This document shows positions 36,431 to 49,300 of a stretch of 64,000 bases of DNA, piece by piece; the stretch's first letter is position 1, and the number at the start of each line of letters is the position of its first letter. A model generated the notes under the pieces. The model saw only the letters and a list, made by a program, of their open reading frames with translations, made no database searches and was not told the origin of the DNA. The DNA lies in contig OY856187.1 of assembly GCA_963693315.1 (NCBI GenBank), positions 41,901,242-41,965,241 of the forward strand, written 5' to 3'. The position numbers and the translations under genes are program-made. This DNA comes from Diogma glabrata. Taxonomy: Eukaryota; Arthropoda; Insecta; Diptera; Cylindrotomidae.

Positions 36431-37308
36431 TTCAGTCGAAACGAAAATGCAACCAAATTTTCAAACTGGCAAAAGATGCTCCTAAATCCAATTGATGAGA
36501 TTTGAGTATTCCAACTATTCTAAAAATAGGTTTATTATGAAATTCCATTTGACGCACCTTTCTGGAATGCTATGTTTCAGTAACGTAGCAATTGTGCTAG
36601 TTGGTTTGCTGTCTACGGGACACAATTTTAAAACTTTAAGAAGCCAGCTAGACTTACGTTTAGCTCTCAAGTATGTGAAAAGGACTTAAAGACTTAAGTG
36701 TCGTTGAGTAATCCTAAAGTTAACATAGCAGTCATAATGGGTTAGACACGAAAGGCTTTGATTTGCCTGTAAGTGTTCATAGAGTTGTATCCTTGAAAAC
36801 AGCCCTTCCATTATTTTGCTGTCTCAGATTCATTATAATGATTCGTAAGGAATATATTTTTGATATAACTTGAAACCTCGGTAAGATTTTTGTTTGTTTA
36901 ATCCATTTACTAGCTCAGATTTTTTTAGACATTTTTAAACCATGGCTAACCTCCGTCCACTTTAGACCCGTTTAATTATCAGTTTTAACGAAAGTTTTAA
37001 GCACTTTACCAGAATATTTTATTTTTAGTCAGAACTGACGGTGAGAGAACCGTCTTCTCTTATAGGATCTAGGTCTCCGTTATTATAACATATTCAGTTG
37101 TTTGTAACAATTGGCCCTATTTCGATTCCGCCTTTAAATGAAGAATCAAAACCGTCTGAAAACAACTCTATAAAACAACCATAAAACATAAACAATTAGC
37201 CTATTTCAGTTTTTACTCTATTTTAAAATAAAAATATCAAAGACAAAAACATCAAACTCCAAGAAACTCCGTAAATCAATTTTTTATTTAATTTTTGACT
37301 TTCAATAA

Positions 37309-38096
37309 TAGGCCAGGAAAAATAGTATTTTAACAACAAAAAAATTCGTTACAGCAAACTGACAGCGGGATATTGTAGAACACGATATTGTAAAAGAGGG
37401 AAACATAAATCGAACCAGCAGCTGCTATCCGGGGGAGAATGGGGAGGATTTTTAGGGGATGAAAAAGGTTTTTCGTGATTTCTGGCTAAACCGTGCATCC
37501 TATCAAAAAAAGTTATATGTAAAAGTTGTAGAGAATAAAAAGATCTACACTTTTTGTACGGACCATTTTTACCCTCACCTCAACATTTTTCGAAAAAAAT
37601 GCGAAAAACCGATTTTTTTCTTTTTTCTTGTTTTCTTTTACAAAAAAAATTTTATGAAGTTCAAATTTTGGAAAAAGATACCTCCATTTATTGGAAAAAG
37701 GCAGCAATTTTTTCGGAGGGAAATATTTAGACGTTGTTGTTAAAATAAATTTTTTTGAAAAAAAAAACCAAATTTTTAACTGCGATTCCTCTTAAAACTA
37801 CGCCTCCTAATGAGTTCAGTTTTGACTCATTTTGACTCACAAAAGTGTAGATCTTTTTATTCCCTACAACTTTTACATATAACTTTTTTTGATAGGATGC
37901 ACGGTTTAGCCAGAAATTACGAAAAACCCCTTTCAACCCTTAAAAACCCTCCCCATTCTCCCCCGGATAGCAGCTGCTGGTTCGATTTATGTTTCCCTCT
38001 TTTACAATATCGTGTTCTACAATATCCCACTGTCAGTTTGCTGTAACGAATTATTTTTTTTTTTCTAATTTTTTCTCCTATTATTACTGGCCTATA
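37309..38096. mobile_element. MITE-like element with ~215-bp inverted repeats
   Basis: Left arm (about 37342-37556) and right arm (about 37838-38050) are inverted copies sharing TTACAGCAAACTGACAG, ACCAGCAGCTGCTATCC, ACCGTGCATCCTATCAAAAA and AAGATCTACACTTTT. Weaker inverted similarity (AATAGGCCAG/CTGGCCTAT) extends the ends to about 37309 and 38096. Open frames at 37459-37743 (+) and 37727-37936 (-) share the start K-V/G-F-R-x-F-W-L-N-R-A-S-Y-Q-K-K only because the arms mirror each other. They are not genes. Confidence 0.7.
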
Positions 38097-38616
38097 ACAG
38101 AAATTGGGTCATACAAATGATATATCAAAGAGAGAATATGAAACTTTCATCAAAGTATCCAATGTAAATATGTTTGCGGTTGTTCGGAATTTATTAAATG
38201 TGAAATTGTAGCCTTTGATTTTCGTATTTTTATGTGTATTGTTGTTTTTGTAACATGATTAAAATAGCGCTATAAAAGAAGTAGAGATGTTTTTGCAGAT
38301 AATAATTTTCATTCAATTGGATCTGTATTTGAGATCATGTGATGGAGATTCTGAATAATTATAGTGGGGGTAAAAGTGACCAATCTATATAAAAAAGTAA
38401 CAAAGATAGAAAATTCTTCAAGCAACCAAATAACACAATAATATTAGTGAGCTCCTGGAACGAATAATTATTGAAGTGTAGGTGAATTCGATTAGACCAC
38501 GAGGGATATATTCCTAATTGATAAACCTAATTTCATTACGAATTGAACAATTTTTTTGTTTAATGTAAGAAATATAAGAGGAGTGCATATTGGACAGTTT
38601 TGAAAAAATTATAGTT

Positions 38617-39225
38617 GGGCTATTATTTTGAAAACGTACATTTTTTTGTTGATTTTTAAATTTTTGATTTTTAAAAAATCTGAAATTTTGATATGTTGTT
38701 GGCATTGACAAAAGGAAAAAAGTAATTTCTGCTTTTATTTTTTGTGTACTCGGAATCGGAGTTATGCGCGGTTGAATTTTGAGGCTTTTTCACGTAGTTT
38801 TTGGTAATGGTGGCAATGTTTTGTGAATAGGTGCCACAAATTTCATCCGACTTACGTATATTTTTGCAAGTAAAAAGGAAAATAATTGAATAATTGAAAT
38901 AAGTAAGTTTAAAATTAATAACTTTTCTCTTTTCCGCTAGGCGGCGCGTAAAACCTTGGTTTATTTCAAAGCTCATATCTCAAAAAGTAGGCTTTTTTTT
39001 TTTTTGTTTTTCACAAATTTTAAAGTAAACATATGCAGCTATAAAACTGAGAAATAAAAAGTCAGCAATTCAATATGGATTTTTTCTTACGATTTTTTAA
39101 AGTTTGGTATTTGAAAAATTCACATGTGTTTTTTTATTAAGTTAATAATCCTGTACTAAATGTGGATCTAATAAATTAAATATTTCATATTTTAACACCT
39201 GTAATAAATTTGAACCATTTTCTGT
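38617..39225. repeat. Left terminal inverted repeat
   Basis: Mirrors 40881-41481 with rare substitutions. Landmarks: GGGCTATTATTTTGAAAACG at the end, CGGAATCGGAGTTATGCGCG, CTTTTCCGCTAGGCGGCGCG, and the inner limit near TTTGAACCATTTTCTGTG. Between the terminal 24 bp and the next block the arms differ by a short insertion of T-rich sequence. Confidence 0.85.
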
Positions 39226-39605
39226 GCGGCTAAATGGTTAAAAACTTATTAAAAATTAATTTAAGTTAAGTGGTAAAATAAAGGAATTTAAATTATTAAA
39301 AGGGTGTGTAAAATGTTTATTCATTTTAAAAAATGTCTATTCAGCCCCTTTTTACTAATTAAAATCTCATTAGAGACTCATAATTTTAACATTTAAAATT
39401 CTAATGACGCCGACAAACGGTTTTTGACCAAATTATACTTGCATCCAATCAAAATATATTAAATTGTACCTACCTAATTTTGCCTGTTTCTACCTATGTC
39501 AAAACTATTTCAAGGGTATATATATATATTGATTGGATTGCCTTATAATCAATTATATTCCAAAATATTTAGAAGACATAACGTTTAGAAAAGATAATAA
39601 TAGAA

Positions 39606-40631
39606 ATGCCTTTCAAATTGTGCTGTAACTTGTACGGTCTCAAAAATCATCAGCGGACATCAAAAAATGTGAAACTGGTCACACCAGCTGTTATTCAAAA
39701 AGCTGCGACCCTAAATTTTACTTTGCGTGATGACCAGTTTATATGTGAAACATGTCGCACTTATATCTATAAAAATAAGGTAAATTTAATTATTTTATTA
39801 AAATGAATAAAAATTCATATGCAACTAATATTTTCTATACAGCAGCTTTCATGTTCGGAAGCTATTGATAGTGAAATTATTTCTATAAATCAGGATGTTG
39901 AAAATGTTCCAACGAACGAAAATATTCAAATACCTCCAGCATCTTTAGATCCATCACCAGTTTCGGTTGATACTATATCTCCACCAGTTCCTGAACTACT
40001 TAATGACATTTTAGAAGATATTAACAATGTTCTTGGAAGGTTAGCCGAATCTCCTATCAAACAAAATCATATTACAACAGGAAGTTATAAAAAAATTGCA
40101 AGTGTCACATCGGCAATAAGTCAAAGAATATTTCAAGTAGATTCAGTTAAAGTGTTATCACCAAACGAGGAATGTGAATATACATCATGGCTTATGAACC
40201 TTAAAAAAGAGTTTAAAGATGCCAGCTGTAAATCAAAACAAGTGTTTTTGTTGACAACTCTACCACGTAAATTTTGGTCAAATCAACGTATCCAGGATGA
40301 ATTTAATGCATCAAGACGACTGGTAGAATTCGCCATGGATCTGTTGGAAACAGTAGGTCCTTACAGTTGGCCTCAAAGCAAACAAGTCCACAGTTTGTCA
40401 CAAAATATAGTAAAACAAATTCAAACATACTTCTTATCAGAGGAAATTAGTAGAACAATGCCTGGCCTTAAAGATGTTGTTACTATTACAGAAGGATCGA
40501 CAAAAATTAAGAAATCAAAGCGGTTGGTGTTATGGAACCTCACCGACATCTACGAAATGTTCTTGGAAGAAAACAAAGAACTCAAGGATTCCACTGTTTT
40601 TTACCGGATAACACTACACCCGATAAAATAA
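39606..40631 (+). CDS. Intron-containing gene of an uncharacterised animal protein family
   Basis: Exon 1 (39606-39779, 58 codons) and exon 2 (39843-40631) join across a 63-bp phase-0 GT-AG intron (AAG|GTAAAT, TATACAG|CAG), giving about 320 residues. Exon 1 has MPFKLCC at its start and ICETCRTY at residues 46-53, a CC...C-x2-C pattern that may bind zinc. After an acidic, proline-rich linker, residues ~150-290 carry a conserved-looking region: FLLTTLPRKFWSNQRI, EFNASRRLVEFA, SEEISRTMPGLKD and KSKRLVLWNLTDIYEMF. From general knowledge, proteins with the signature R-K-W-(S)-x-x-x-I-x-x-E-F-x-x-S-R-R and I-S-R-x-M-P-G-K-x-D occur in many copies in arthropods, hydra and others, with no assigned function. 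Those usually continue well past this point, so the C-terminus here looks truncated. A polyadenylation-type AATAAA lies at 40851. It is the only apparently intact gene in the window. Confidence 0.7.
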
Positions 40632-40880
40632 TTGCCAAAATGTTTTCTTTTTCTGATGATCATAAATATTTCAATTTAAAGGCAAAAAAAAATATATAAA
40701 TTAATTTTTTAATGTATTTATTTATAATATTGATTAAATTATAATGTTTATAGGAAAAATATTTTTTTAATGTTTTTTTCTAATGTTAGTGTTGGTGATG
40801 TTGAAATTATAACAAAATCTTCGATCATTGGGATCTCCAATTCTTATTCTGAATAAAAACCTGTTTCTCAATCGGAAATA

Positions 40881-41481
40881 CACAAAAAATGGTTCAAATT
40901 TATTGCAGGTGTTAAAATATGAAATGTTTAATTTATTAGATCCACATTTAGTACAGGATTATTAACTTAATAAAAAAACACATGTGAATTTTTCATATAC
41001 CAAACTTTAAAAAATCGTAAGAAAAAATCCATATTGAATTGCTGACTTTTTATTTCTCAATTTCATAGCTGCATATGTTTACTTTAAAATTTGTGAAAAA
41101 CAAAAAAAAAAAAAGCCTACTTTTTGAGATATGAGCTTTGAAATAAACCAAGGTTTTACGCGCCGCCTAGCGGAAAAGAGAAAAGTTATTAATTTTAAAC
41201 TTACTTATTTCAATTATTCAATTATTTTCCTTTTTACTTGCAAAAATATACGTAAGTCGGATGAAATTTGTGGCACCTATTCACAAAACATTGCCACCAT
41301 TACCAAAAACTACGTGAAAAAGCCTCAAAATTCAACCGCGCATAACTCCGATTCCGAGTACACAAAAAATAAAAGCAGAAATTACTTTTTTCCTTTCGTC
41401 AATACCAACAAAATATCAAAATTTCAGATTTTTAAAAAATAGTTGTTTTTTTTTCGATGTACGTTTTCAAAATAATAGCCC
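40881..41481. repeat. Right terminal inverted repeat
   Basis: Inverted counterpart of 38617-39225. It contains a 103-codon frame (41131-41442) from MSFEINQGFTRRLAEKRK to the outer end, and the left arm carries the same frame (38671-38976, minus) with only two or three amino-acid differences. No known domain is seen. Confidence 0.85.
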
Positions 41482-41489
41482 AGTTATAG

Positions 41490-44400
41490 AAGTTCATGAC
41501 AATGTGACTACAATGCTTAAAATTTGGTTACATGTTAGAGTGAGCTTTTTTTATTCATATAATTTTTATTATTATTAACCTCAATTTTCCTTTAATTAAT
41601 TCTTGCTATTATTTCTTTTTTTAATGTTGAAATATTTTTTTTATAAGTTTATAGAAGACCTTCCAAATCGGGATTCACTTGTAACAACTTTTTGTTTGGT
41701 TCGAAGATGGTGCGCGTTAGATGTTTGAAACTGTTTGACCATGTCAAATTTGCCTATGAAAAGTTCCAACAGCATACATATAAACAGCAACAGGCTGTTT
41801 TGGAATGTATATACATGGAGAAGTGAGCTATTTTTTTCTCTTTGGCTCTTCTTTATTTTCTACGCATTTTTCCCCTTCTTCTTGCTTTCATTTGCTGCAG
41901 TAGTCATAAAAAACTGCTTTTGCGTAGAATTGGTATGTTTCAAATGCTAGTTGTTCCAGCTGGAAAGTTTCTAAGAAGCTCTATATAGCTGCCTCCAGAC
42001 TGCAGCGATCTTGAATTTTGATCCTGTAACCGGTTCAATACCATTCATACTTTCGTATATTTTATATATTTTTTATATTTTATAATGTCGTGTGTATTTA
42101 TCGCCAATTGGTGGACCAATTCACAAAATTACAGAAGAACACCGACCTCAAAGAGCGTGGTCTATTTGCAACTGGTGCAACCACTCCACACTATTAATTG
42201 TAATATTCACAAAATGAATTTTAAAAAACATTTTGAGTTTGAGATTTCAGCAGTGCACGGTGCAGTATATGTATGTTAGGATATCTCCGTCTTAACTTAT
42301 ATATTTACGAGGATCACCAAGTAGTTAATCTTTTTGCCACGCTTTGAAGGCGACAACGATTCACATTTTTTAAATCTGCGTGGCTAAGTTTACACAAGCA
42401 ATAAAGCAGGATTTGAGATTTCGAGCCGTTACCAAACTACTTCATTAATTTGATCTGGGTCGATCTATCTATGTCAAAAGGGGTCTTATTTTAAAATGCA
42501 AACTAAGCTAAAAGCTCAATATTATATCCACTTTTCTAGACGGTGCTACGGTCTTATAGTGAGGTAATTGATAAAGAGTGCCGCTTCTTTGTACACTAGT
42601 GTGATTCTAAGGACCACAACAACCATAGTCCTGGACTAGTCGGCTTTATCTCACATTGACCGATATCTTACTCTTATTTGGCTATCTACCAGTAACAGAA
42701 ATTCATATTACAAGTGAAATTCGTTCCAAAAACACTGGGTAAGAGCAGCAAATTTTAGAATGGGGCTACAAACAACATGACTAATCTCGACGGTATAATG
42801 ATGAGTTGAAGCAACCAACCAACTGCATTGCACTTATAACTGGTACTCTAGCATTTATGCTAGTTCGGCCAATTTTTTGGCGCGTGCCCTGTCCATTATA
42901 CTAGAGTAAGAAGAACTTATAGAATATATGTCACAGTTTTTGACGAGAAGCACCGTAAAAAAATCTATGTGGTATTACTAAGAATCCCATTGTGTATACG
43001 GTTCTTCCCACTCCTAATTTAGCTCAATAATTAAAAAGTCATATATTCACCCTTAATGATACACAAATCAAGAACTTCAACTTATCAACTCATTCCAAAT
43101 AAAATGTTAAGAAATTGAAAGTCAAACAAACTAAAACAATCGCAACATAAATAAGTTAATCGATTCATATCAAAACTTTTTCATCCACTTCTCTCTATCA
43201 ATGTTTAATTTCTACTTCACAAAAAGTTTCAATTTGTCATATCTAAACTAACAAAATATTTAGAGAAAACTATTTTAATTATTGATTAAAAAGGGATTTC
43301 CGTTATATATAAATAAAACTTTGCTTGCCTGTTCTGTATTCAATATTTGACTATTTCTCTAGTTTCAATTGCGCATGCATTTTTAAATGTAGATAGGGAT
43401 GTCATCTCATAATTTTTCCAGTTGAAATGATGATATTCTTATATATTTTTCTTTTATTGTATTTGGTCTTCTGTCGTTTTTCCTAGAGAATATCATATTT
43501 CAGTGTCAGATGTATACAAATTACAATGGATGTTTAAATTTTTTTTTGTGAAATTAAATTCGAAAATCTTTCATGCTTTCGAACGACACATATAGAATTG
43601 TGTTTTTCATTTCTATGTTACACCCCTCAATGGAAACAGCACGAGTAATATATATTTCAGTGATCTATATATTTTGTATAGGATAAAAATTTGGAGAATT
43701 TATTCTATCAATATTTGAATAGAACCTATCGTGTGTTGTATGATGCGTATACAAATTCTGTTATTGTTTTTTTGAATATATAGAAAACTGAAACACAAGC
43801 GGAAGTTAGCTAATGCCGTTAAAATATTATTTGCCTGGAACATATCACTTCTATGTTTAACACATTTGTTTGATCAAATTTTGCTTTTCATATCTTTAAG
43901 GTGATGGAGAGCAAAAAAAATAAACGTGGAATACGTGAAATTAAAGAAAACAGTTGTAGTGGGAAATGGTAGCACGCACGCATTAGAAAAGTAAATGTGA
44001 TTTGAAATTGAATTAGGAAGTGTAATATTTATTTGTTGCCTTTCGGTTGATTATATTTTTATTCAAATGTTAATATTTCAATGAAAATTATTTTAAAGCT
44101 ATCAGCTATGCTTTGTTGTGGGATTGTAATTTGTAAAAAACGATGATTGATTGAGTTTATTTTTATAAATATTTTCAACGACAAAAAAGTTGATAACCCT
44201 TTAAACATAAAAGAGTTTTATTGGTCTTAAAAATAAATTGAGTTGTATTTTTAAGTTTTTTTGATTGAAATGTGACATTTGTTTGGTTGAATAAGTGACC
44301 TTCGGCATTTTAAAATAGGATTAGCTTATAACTTGAAAAAATAACATTTTATAAGTAATTCTACAAACCATTTATCAACTAAGATTACAAACAAATGGTT

Positions 44401-45160
44401 TAAGAAATTATAAAAATCAATTTAAATATTTTACTGCGTTCTGCTGAGTTAGAACGAATTGAACAAAATCAAGAAGGTCACCTGCAATGCTGCCACCACT
44501 TCAAGGCAATCAATTTCTTAAACAAAATTAATTACATTTAATTAGTGTAAACATACAAAAATATATTATAAAGAAATCAAACAAAACACATACGGCAGTA
44601 ATACATCAATTCTATTAATCCATTTTTTTGACATTTCATGAAATAAATCAAGAACACAAATCACATACAGAGCAATTGTAAGTGAAAATGTGTTTCCAGT
44701 TATTCCGTATCACCTGTTCCTTAATAAATTAAAGAAATTTGTTCATTCTGTTGTTGTTGTTAGTTTTTTTTTTTTTGAACATCAACAAAAATTAATTTTT
44801 TTCTTTAAGGAAACATGCAGTTTCATTTAACTGTGATTTATGAGATAATATGATGTTAAATGAAGGAAAAAATTCTGAATATAGGATAAATTTAATTTTT
44901 ATGATTATTTACTTTACTTTGAGAGAACAACAATATTTGTTTGTGCCTGGTAAAAGAATAGTACCGAAAATGGAAGTTAATTTATATTAGAACAATATGT
45001 TTCCTAATGTTTACAACTCAATTAACTATGGAGTAATAATTTAATAGTTATTTAGACACAAAGCTATACGATAAACAAATTTGTGTTATGAAATACCGTT
45101 TTTACACAAAGTTGTGAAGCGTTTTGGTGAAATTGACAATATTGTCGATTAACAAATATG
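41490..45160. other. Long stretch without firm features
   Basis: At 41645-41710 a plus frame reads DLPNRDSLVTTFCLVRRWC, protein-like but isolated. From 42000 to 43000 composition is more balanced (about 40% G+C in places), with no domain recognised. The remainder to 45160 is AT-rich and featureless. Confidence 0.35.
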
Positions 45161-45229
45161 TGTTCCGGTTACCTTAAACCAAGCTTTGCTTTAAAGTACC
45201 AGTTCATTTGAGATAGGCAGTTGGAAATT

Positions 45230-45500
45230 ACGTTAATATATACCTGAATGGAGGGATCAGTTTTTATTGATTTGTAAATTTTTTTTATTTTTGATCTACC
45301 GCGGGTATGACAATCTATACTCCGCGTACTCCGTTGCCTGCTATTGACATACGCGTTCACCTGAGATACCACATACTAGACATCAATATTGAGTTTTCAA
45401 TAGCGAAGGTGATACCGTGTGCTGGCGAATGTATTCATTCAACGTTAGCACTCTCAATCTTAGCTATGAAGCATTCCTTAATGATGGCACGTTATTGATT
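45230..45500 (-). repeat. Diverged repeat pair, copy 2
   Basis: Reverse-orientation partner of 36150-36430. The minus-strand frame reads NAYVNSRQRSTRS then RGRSKIKK, parallel to RRSKIKK in the other copy. The acceptor-like GCAG before this stretch occurs in both. Confidence 0.5.
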
Positions 45501-46713
45501 GCTCAAAGAATCGGGCCTTTATATAGCTCTATGTGAGGGCTTTAATCGGAAAGCAGTACGTTTCGTGATCAAGAAATATACCACTAGCTTGACTATCGGC
45601 AACCCTATCTTTGTTTAGTTCTTGCAAATTTAAAAAAAAAAATTTGCCGACTTTAAAAAACGCGTCTGTAGTTCCTCGATGCGGATGAAGTGGCATTCGG
45701 GTGTGGAAAATCCTTAAACCCTGTTAGCCGAAATAATCCCGCTTTTTACTTCGGTCTGAAAGACCTAAGTATTACATTTATGATTCTAAAAGTGTAATTC
45801 TTACCCCCCACTGTTTTGGCATTTCTCGACGTTTTAGAACCTACTGATTCTACAAATGCAAAAAAAAATGTATGTCTGTCTGTCGGCCGGCCGTCACAAC
45901 CTACGAAATCTAGAAAACCGCTTGTCGGATTTCAAAATATTTTTTTTTTAAATAGGTTTACTCAATGGGAAGAGCCGAAAGGACGATGTGTTCGATAACT
46001 GTACCGGAAGTGTGTCAAAAAAATCGTCAAGTGTGTCAAAACAAGGAAATTTACATATTTTTTGCTTAAAAAACTTTCATTTTAAGGGATTACGAGTAGG
46101 AACATTGAATTTGGAGAAATCTTGATGGTCGGGATTGGTATGTGAGACCCAAAACTAGATTATTGCATAATAAGTTGGTCAAAAAAAATATTGTCAAGTG
46201 TGTCAAAAGAAAGATTTTTATTTATTTTTTTACCCAATTTTATGGAAAAAAATAAAATTATTTATTTTGTATGACATTAAATTTTATTATTATTACTGAG
46301 AATTATGGCATTATAAGTTTGTCAAAAAAATGTTGTCAAGTGTGTCAAAAGAAAGATTTTTATTTATTTTTTATCCAATTTTATGGAAAATAATAAAATT
46401 AACTATTTGTATGACAAGAAATTTTATTATTATTATTGAGAATTATGGTATTATAAGTTTGTCAAAAAATAACGTCAAGTGTGTCAAAAAATGATTTCAT
46501 TTATTTTTTAGCCAATTTTTTGGAAAAAAATGTAGCTGTTTTTATGACGTAAATGTAATTGAAAATGAAATTGGACATAGAAATTTTTGAATTGGTTATA
46601 GTTTTTGAAATATTTTTGGAATTTTGAAAAAAGTTTGTATTTTTGGTTTTGTACTAATTTTTGTGACATTTTTGGAATATTGAAAAAAAATAGAATTCTT
46701 TTATATTTGTTAT

Positions 46714-46912
46714 TATGGTTTTCCATACTGTTTGTGTGCTTTTGTCACTTTTGAATTAAAATGCAATATTTAAAAATATACTTTTTACTGTTTATTTTTA
46801 AATTTATTTATAATAATAAAACTTCCTTATAGTAATAATTTGATTTTTATTTTTTATTTTAAAGAATATCGATTTCGACTTACGTCATCCTCAGTTCTTA
46901 AATTATTATTAC
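46714..46912 (-). mobile_element. Penelope-like element, 3' end only
   Basis: Matches the terminal ~200 bp of the copy at 61777-61980 in reverse. It has the word TTTTTAAATATTGCATTTT, CACACAAACAGT and the hammerhead-like motif, and it breaks off just before it (near TAATAATAATTTAAGAAC). It inserted within the AT-rich array of composite copy C. Confidence 0.75.
46864..46894 (-). ncRNA. Hammerhead-like motif
   Basis: Minus strand: CTGAGGA, T, GAC, GTAA, GTC, GAAA, then the palindrome ATCGAT followed by A. It is identical over the core to the motif at 61816. See that entry for the interpretation. Confidence 0.5.
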
Positions 46913-47215
46913 CTTCCGGAATTCTTTTATATTTAATTTTATATTTAATTTTAAATTTTGAAAAATGTTTCAATTTTTGATTTTGTAGGAATTTTTGGAA
47001 TATTTTTAGCATTATGAAAAAACTTTAAATTTCTGATTTTATTATAATTGTTGGAATTTTGAAAAAAGTTTCAATTTTTGCAATATTTTTACGATTTTGG
47101 AAAAAGTTTGAATTTCTGATTTTGTTATAATTTTTGCAATATTTTTAGAATTTTGAAAAAAAAAAAAGTAAAATTTATATATATTTTTAGAATTTTAAAA
47201 AAGTTTCAATTTTTG

Positions 47216-47411
<196 letters not shown>

Positions 47412-48329
47412 TATTACGAAAAATTTAAAATTTTTGGTTTTATTTTAATTTTTGGAATTTTGAAAAAAGTTTCAATTTTTGTAATATTTTTAGGATTTTG
47501 GAAAAAGTTTGAATTTTTGTTTTGTTATAATTTTTGCAATATTTTTAGAATTTTTAGAGGAAGTTTGAATTTTGAATTTTTAAGAATTTTTGGAATATTA
47601 TTAGAATTTAGAAAAAGTTTAAATATTTGATTTTATTCTAATCTTTGGAATATATTTAGAATTTTGAAAAAAAATAGAATTTTTAAATTTTATATCTATC
47701 TTTAGAATTTTGAAAAAAGTTTCAATTTTTGATTTTGTAAGAATTTACGGAATATTTTTAGAATTTTGTTTGAAAAAAGTTTGAATTTTTGATTTTATTT
47801 AATTTTTACAATATTTTTGGAATTTTGAAAGAAATATGAATTTGTGATTTTCAAATATTTTCTCGAAACGCTAAATGGAGAGGTTTTAGAGTAGTTTGCT
47901 GATTGTATAATCTTTTCACTAAATTATGTTGATATGTGATCTGTTTCGTGTTAGTTTTGTAATGCATATCTAAACAGAGATAAAAAATCCATGTAATTTA
48001 ACAAAAAGTTAAGTTTGATATACATCGCTGCCCAAAACTAAAAAGCATGCCTTTCTCACAAAAGTTTTTTGGCGAAAACTATATCAAAATCCTTAATCCA
48101 GACCAAAGTCTTGATATCTCAGAGCTGTGAGATTTCAGCCCCTCCATATTTTATAATTTCATTAAAATAACAAAAATATTTAAAATAAAAAGTTAGAAAT
48201 TCAAAATTCATTATTCATAAAATACTCAAATAAATAATGATAAAATAAATAACGACTGAACTCGTAAAGTAAATTACAAAAAAAATGTTAAATTTATTTA
48301 AATTAAATATGTTATCCACATTCGAAATA

Positions 48330-49300
48330 TTAATCGTGTTGCAAAAAAATGTTTAAACATGCTAAAGCATTCATTGTCTTATCCCCAAACGTGTTAAGTT
48401 TTTGCACAAATATTGCATGTAATTTAGAATACTCTTTCTGTGTCAGCCGAAGTTGGCGATTTTGATAGTAAAACTCTACATAGGTTTTTAAATTTGTTAT
48501 TCCTTTTGCCTGAAAAATCGAACATAGCGCACACATTTTAAAATAAATTAGAATTTTAAAGGGTTTGTTTTGATTGCTACAAAGGGGCTGTTTCAGTTCT
48601 TCGCCCATTGATAATTTTACAGAAATATCGTAACATTTCGTGAGAAAAGCATTGACGGTTAATGATTTAATATCAAAAAACTTTTTTAAACAATTTTCTT
48701 CGGTATTCCAATATTTTTCCAATTCAATAGTATATGCGTGTTTGTTCCAATTAGGTGGGTCTCTTAGTTCCTATGTTAATGATATTAAACTGACATTTCT
48801 ACGATCTGTAATTTTTAGTTTGAGCCCATATAGCAGTTTTAGTTTGATATTTGAATTCAAATTTTCAATTTTCTTAAACATAAAAATATTTACGGTTTCT
48901 GCTTTAATCATTGTTGCTTCCGCCCGTTTTTATGTTTCAAGCACTATTTCAATTGGTAATAGTGATAAGATCTTTCAAAGCAAGTTTCTCTAATAACATT
49001 AAAAATCGTTGTACGATGTATTTAAAATGGGATTTCATTTAGTTTTGCAATCTAAAACCAATATTAGCTCCTTTTTAAATTGTTAGTTAACATAATTTTG
49101 TAAACATGTTGTACGCCCACCCAGATGATTTTAAAAAAATGATAGTTATACAAACTCCTCGTTGCATCAATACAATTGTAAAGTTCATCTTTGTCATAAT
49201 CTATTTCTATTTGTTTGTCATCAGTACTTGCATCAGCAGAATCAATATTAAATTCTTTGACAATAATAAATTCTTTGTTATTTAAACCAGGAGGGTTAGT
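48330..49300 (-). pseudogene. Decayed coding remnant of unknown family
   Basis: Two stretches on the minus strand look coding. The upstream one (about 49290-49085) reads NPPGLNNKEFIIVKEFNID, acidic DKQIEIDYDKDELYNCIDAT, without stops for ~70 codons. The downstream one (48765-48330) follows an acceptor-like ACATAG and reads RDPPNWNKHAYTIELEKYW through to a natural-looking end IFLQHD, ~145 codons without stops. Between them, fragments such as RTTIFNVIRETCFERSYHYY and QLK appear with many stops. No start codon, catalytic motif or known domain was identified, so the function is unknown. It could be a dead host gene or a piece of a transposon protein. Confidence 0.5.

Larger units (their letters stand above)
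38617..41481 (+). mobile_element. ~2.9-kb element: 600-bp inverted repeats around one gene
   Basis: Inverted repeats of ~600 bp (left 38617-39225, right 40881-41481) begin GGGCTATTATTTTGAAAACG and surround a single spliced gene (39606-40631). AGTT stands immediately outside both ends and may be a 4-bp target duplication, though the AT-rich flanks also show an imperfect TATAxxT similarity. A transposase with a recognisable DDE, tyrosine or other core is not present. Either the family protein itself is involved, or the unit is mobilised in trans with a passenger gene. The arms differ by only a few percent, so insertion or homogenisation is fairly recent. Confidence 0.75.

Noticed and set aside
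37459..37936. Two opposite frames sharing FRxFWLNRASYQKKLYVK
   Set aside because: They coincide with the two arms of an inverted repeat. The similarity follows from the arms and there is no independent coding evidence.
44482..44516. 35-base minus-strand micro-exon candidate (IDCLEVVAALQ) between an acceptor-like TTTAAG and donor GTGACC
   Set aside because: The donor is weak (GTGACC) and there is no neighbouring exon; too little to report as a feature.
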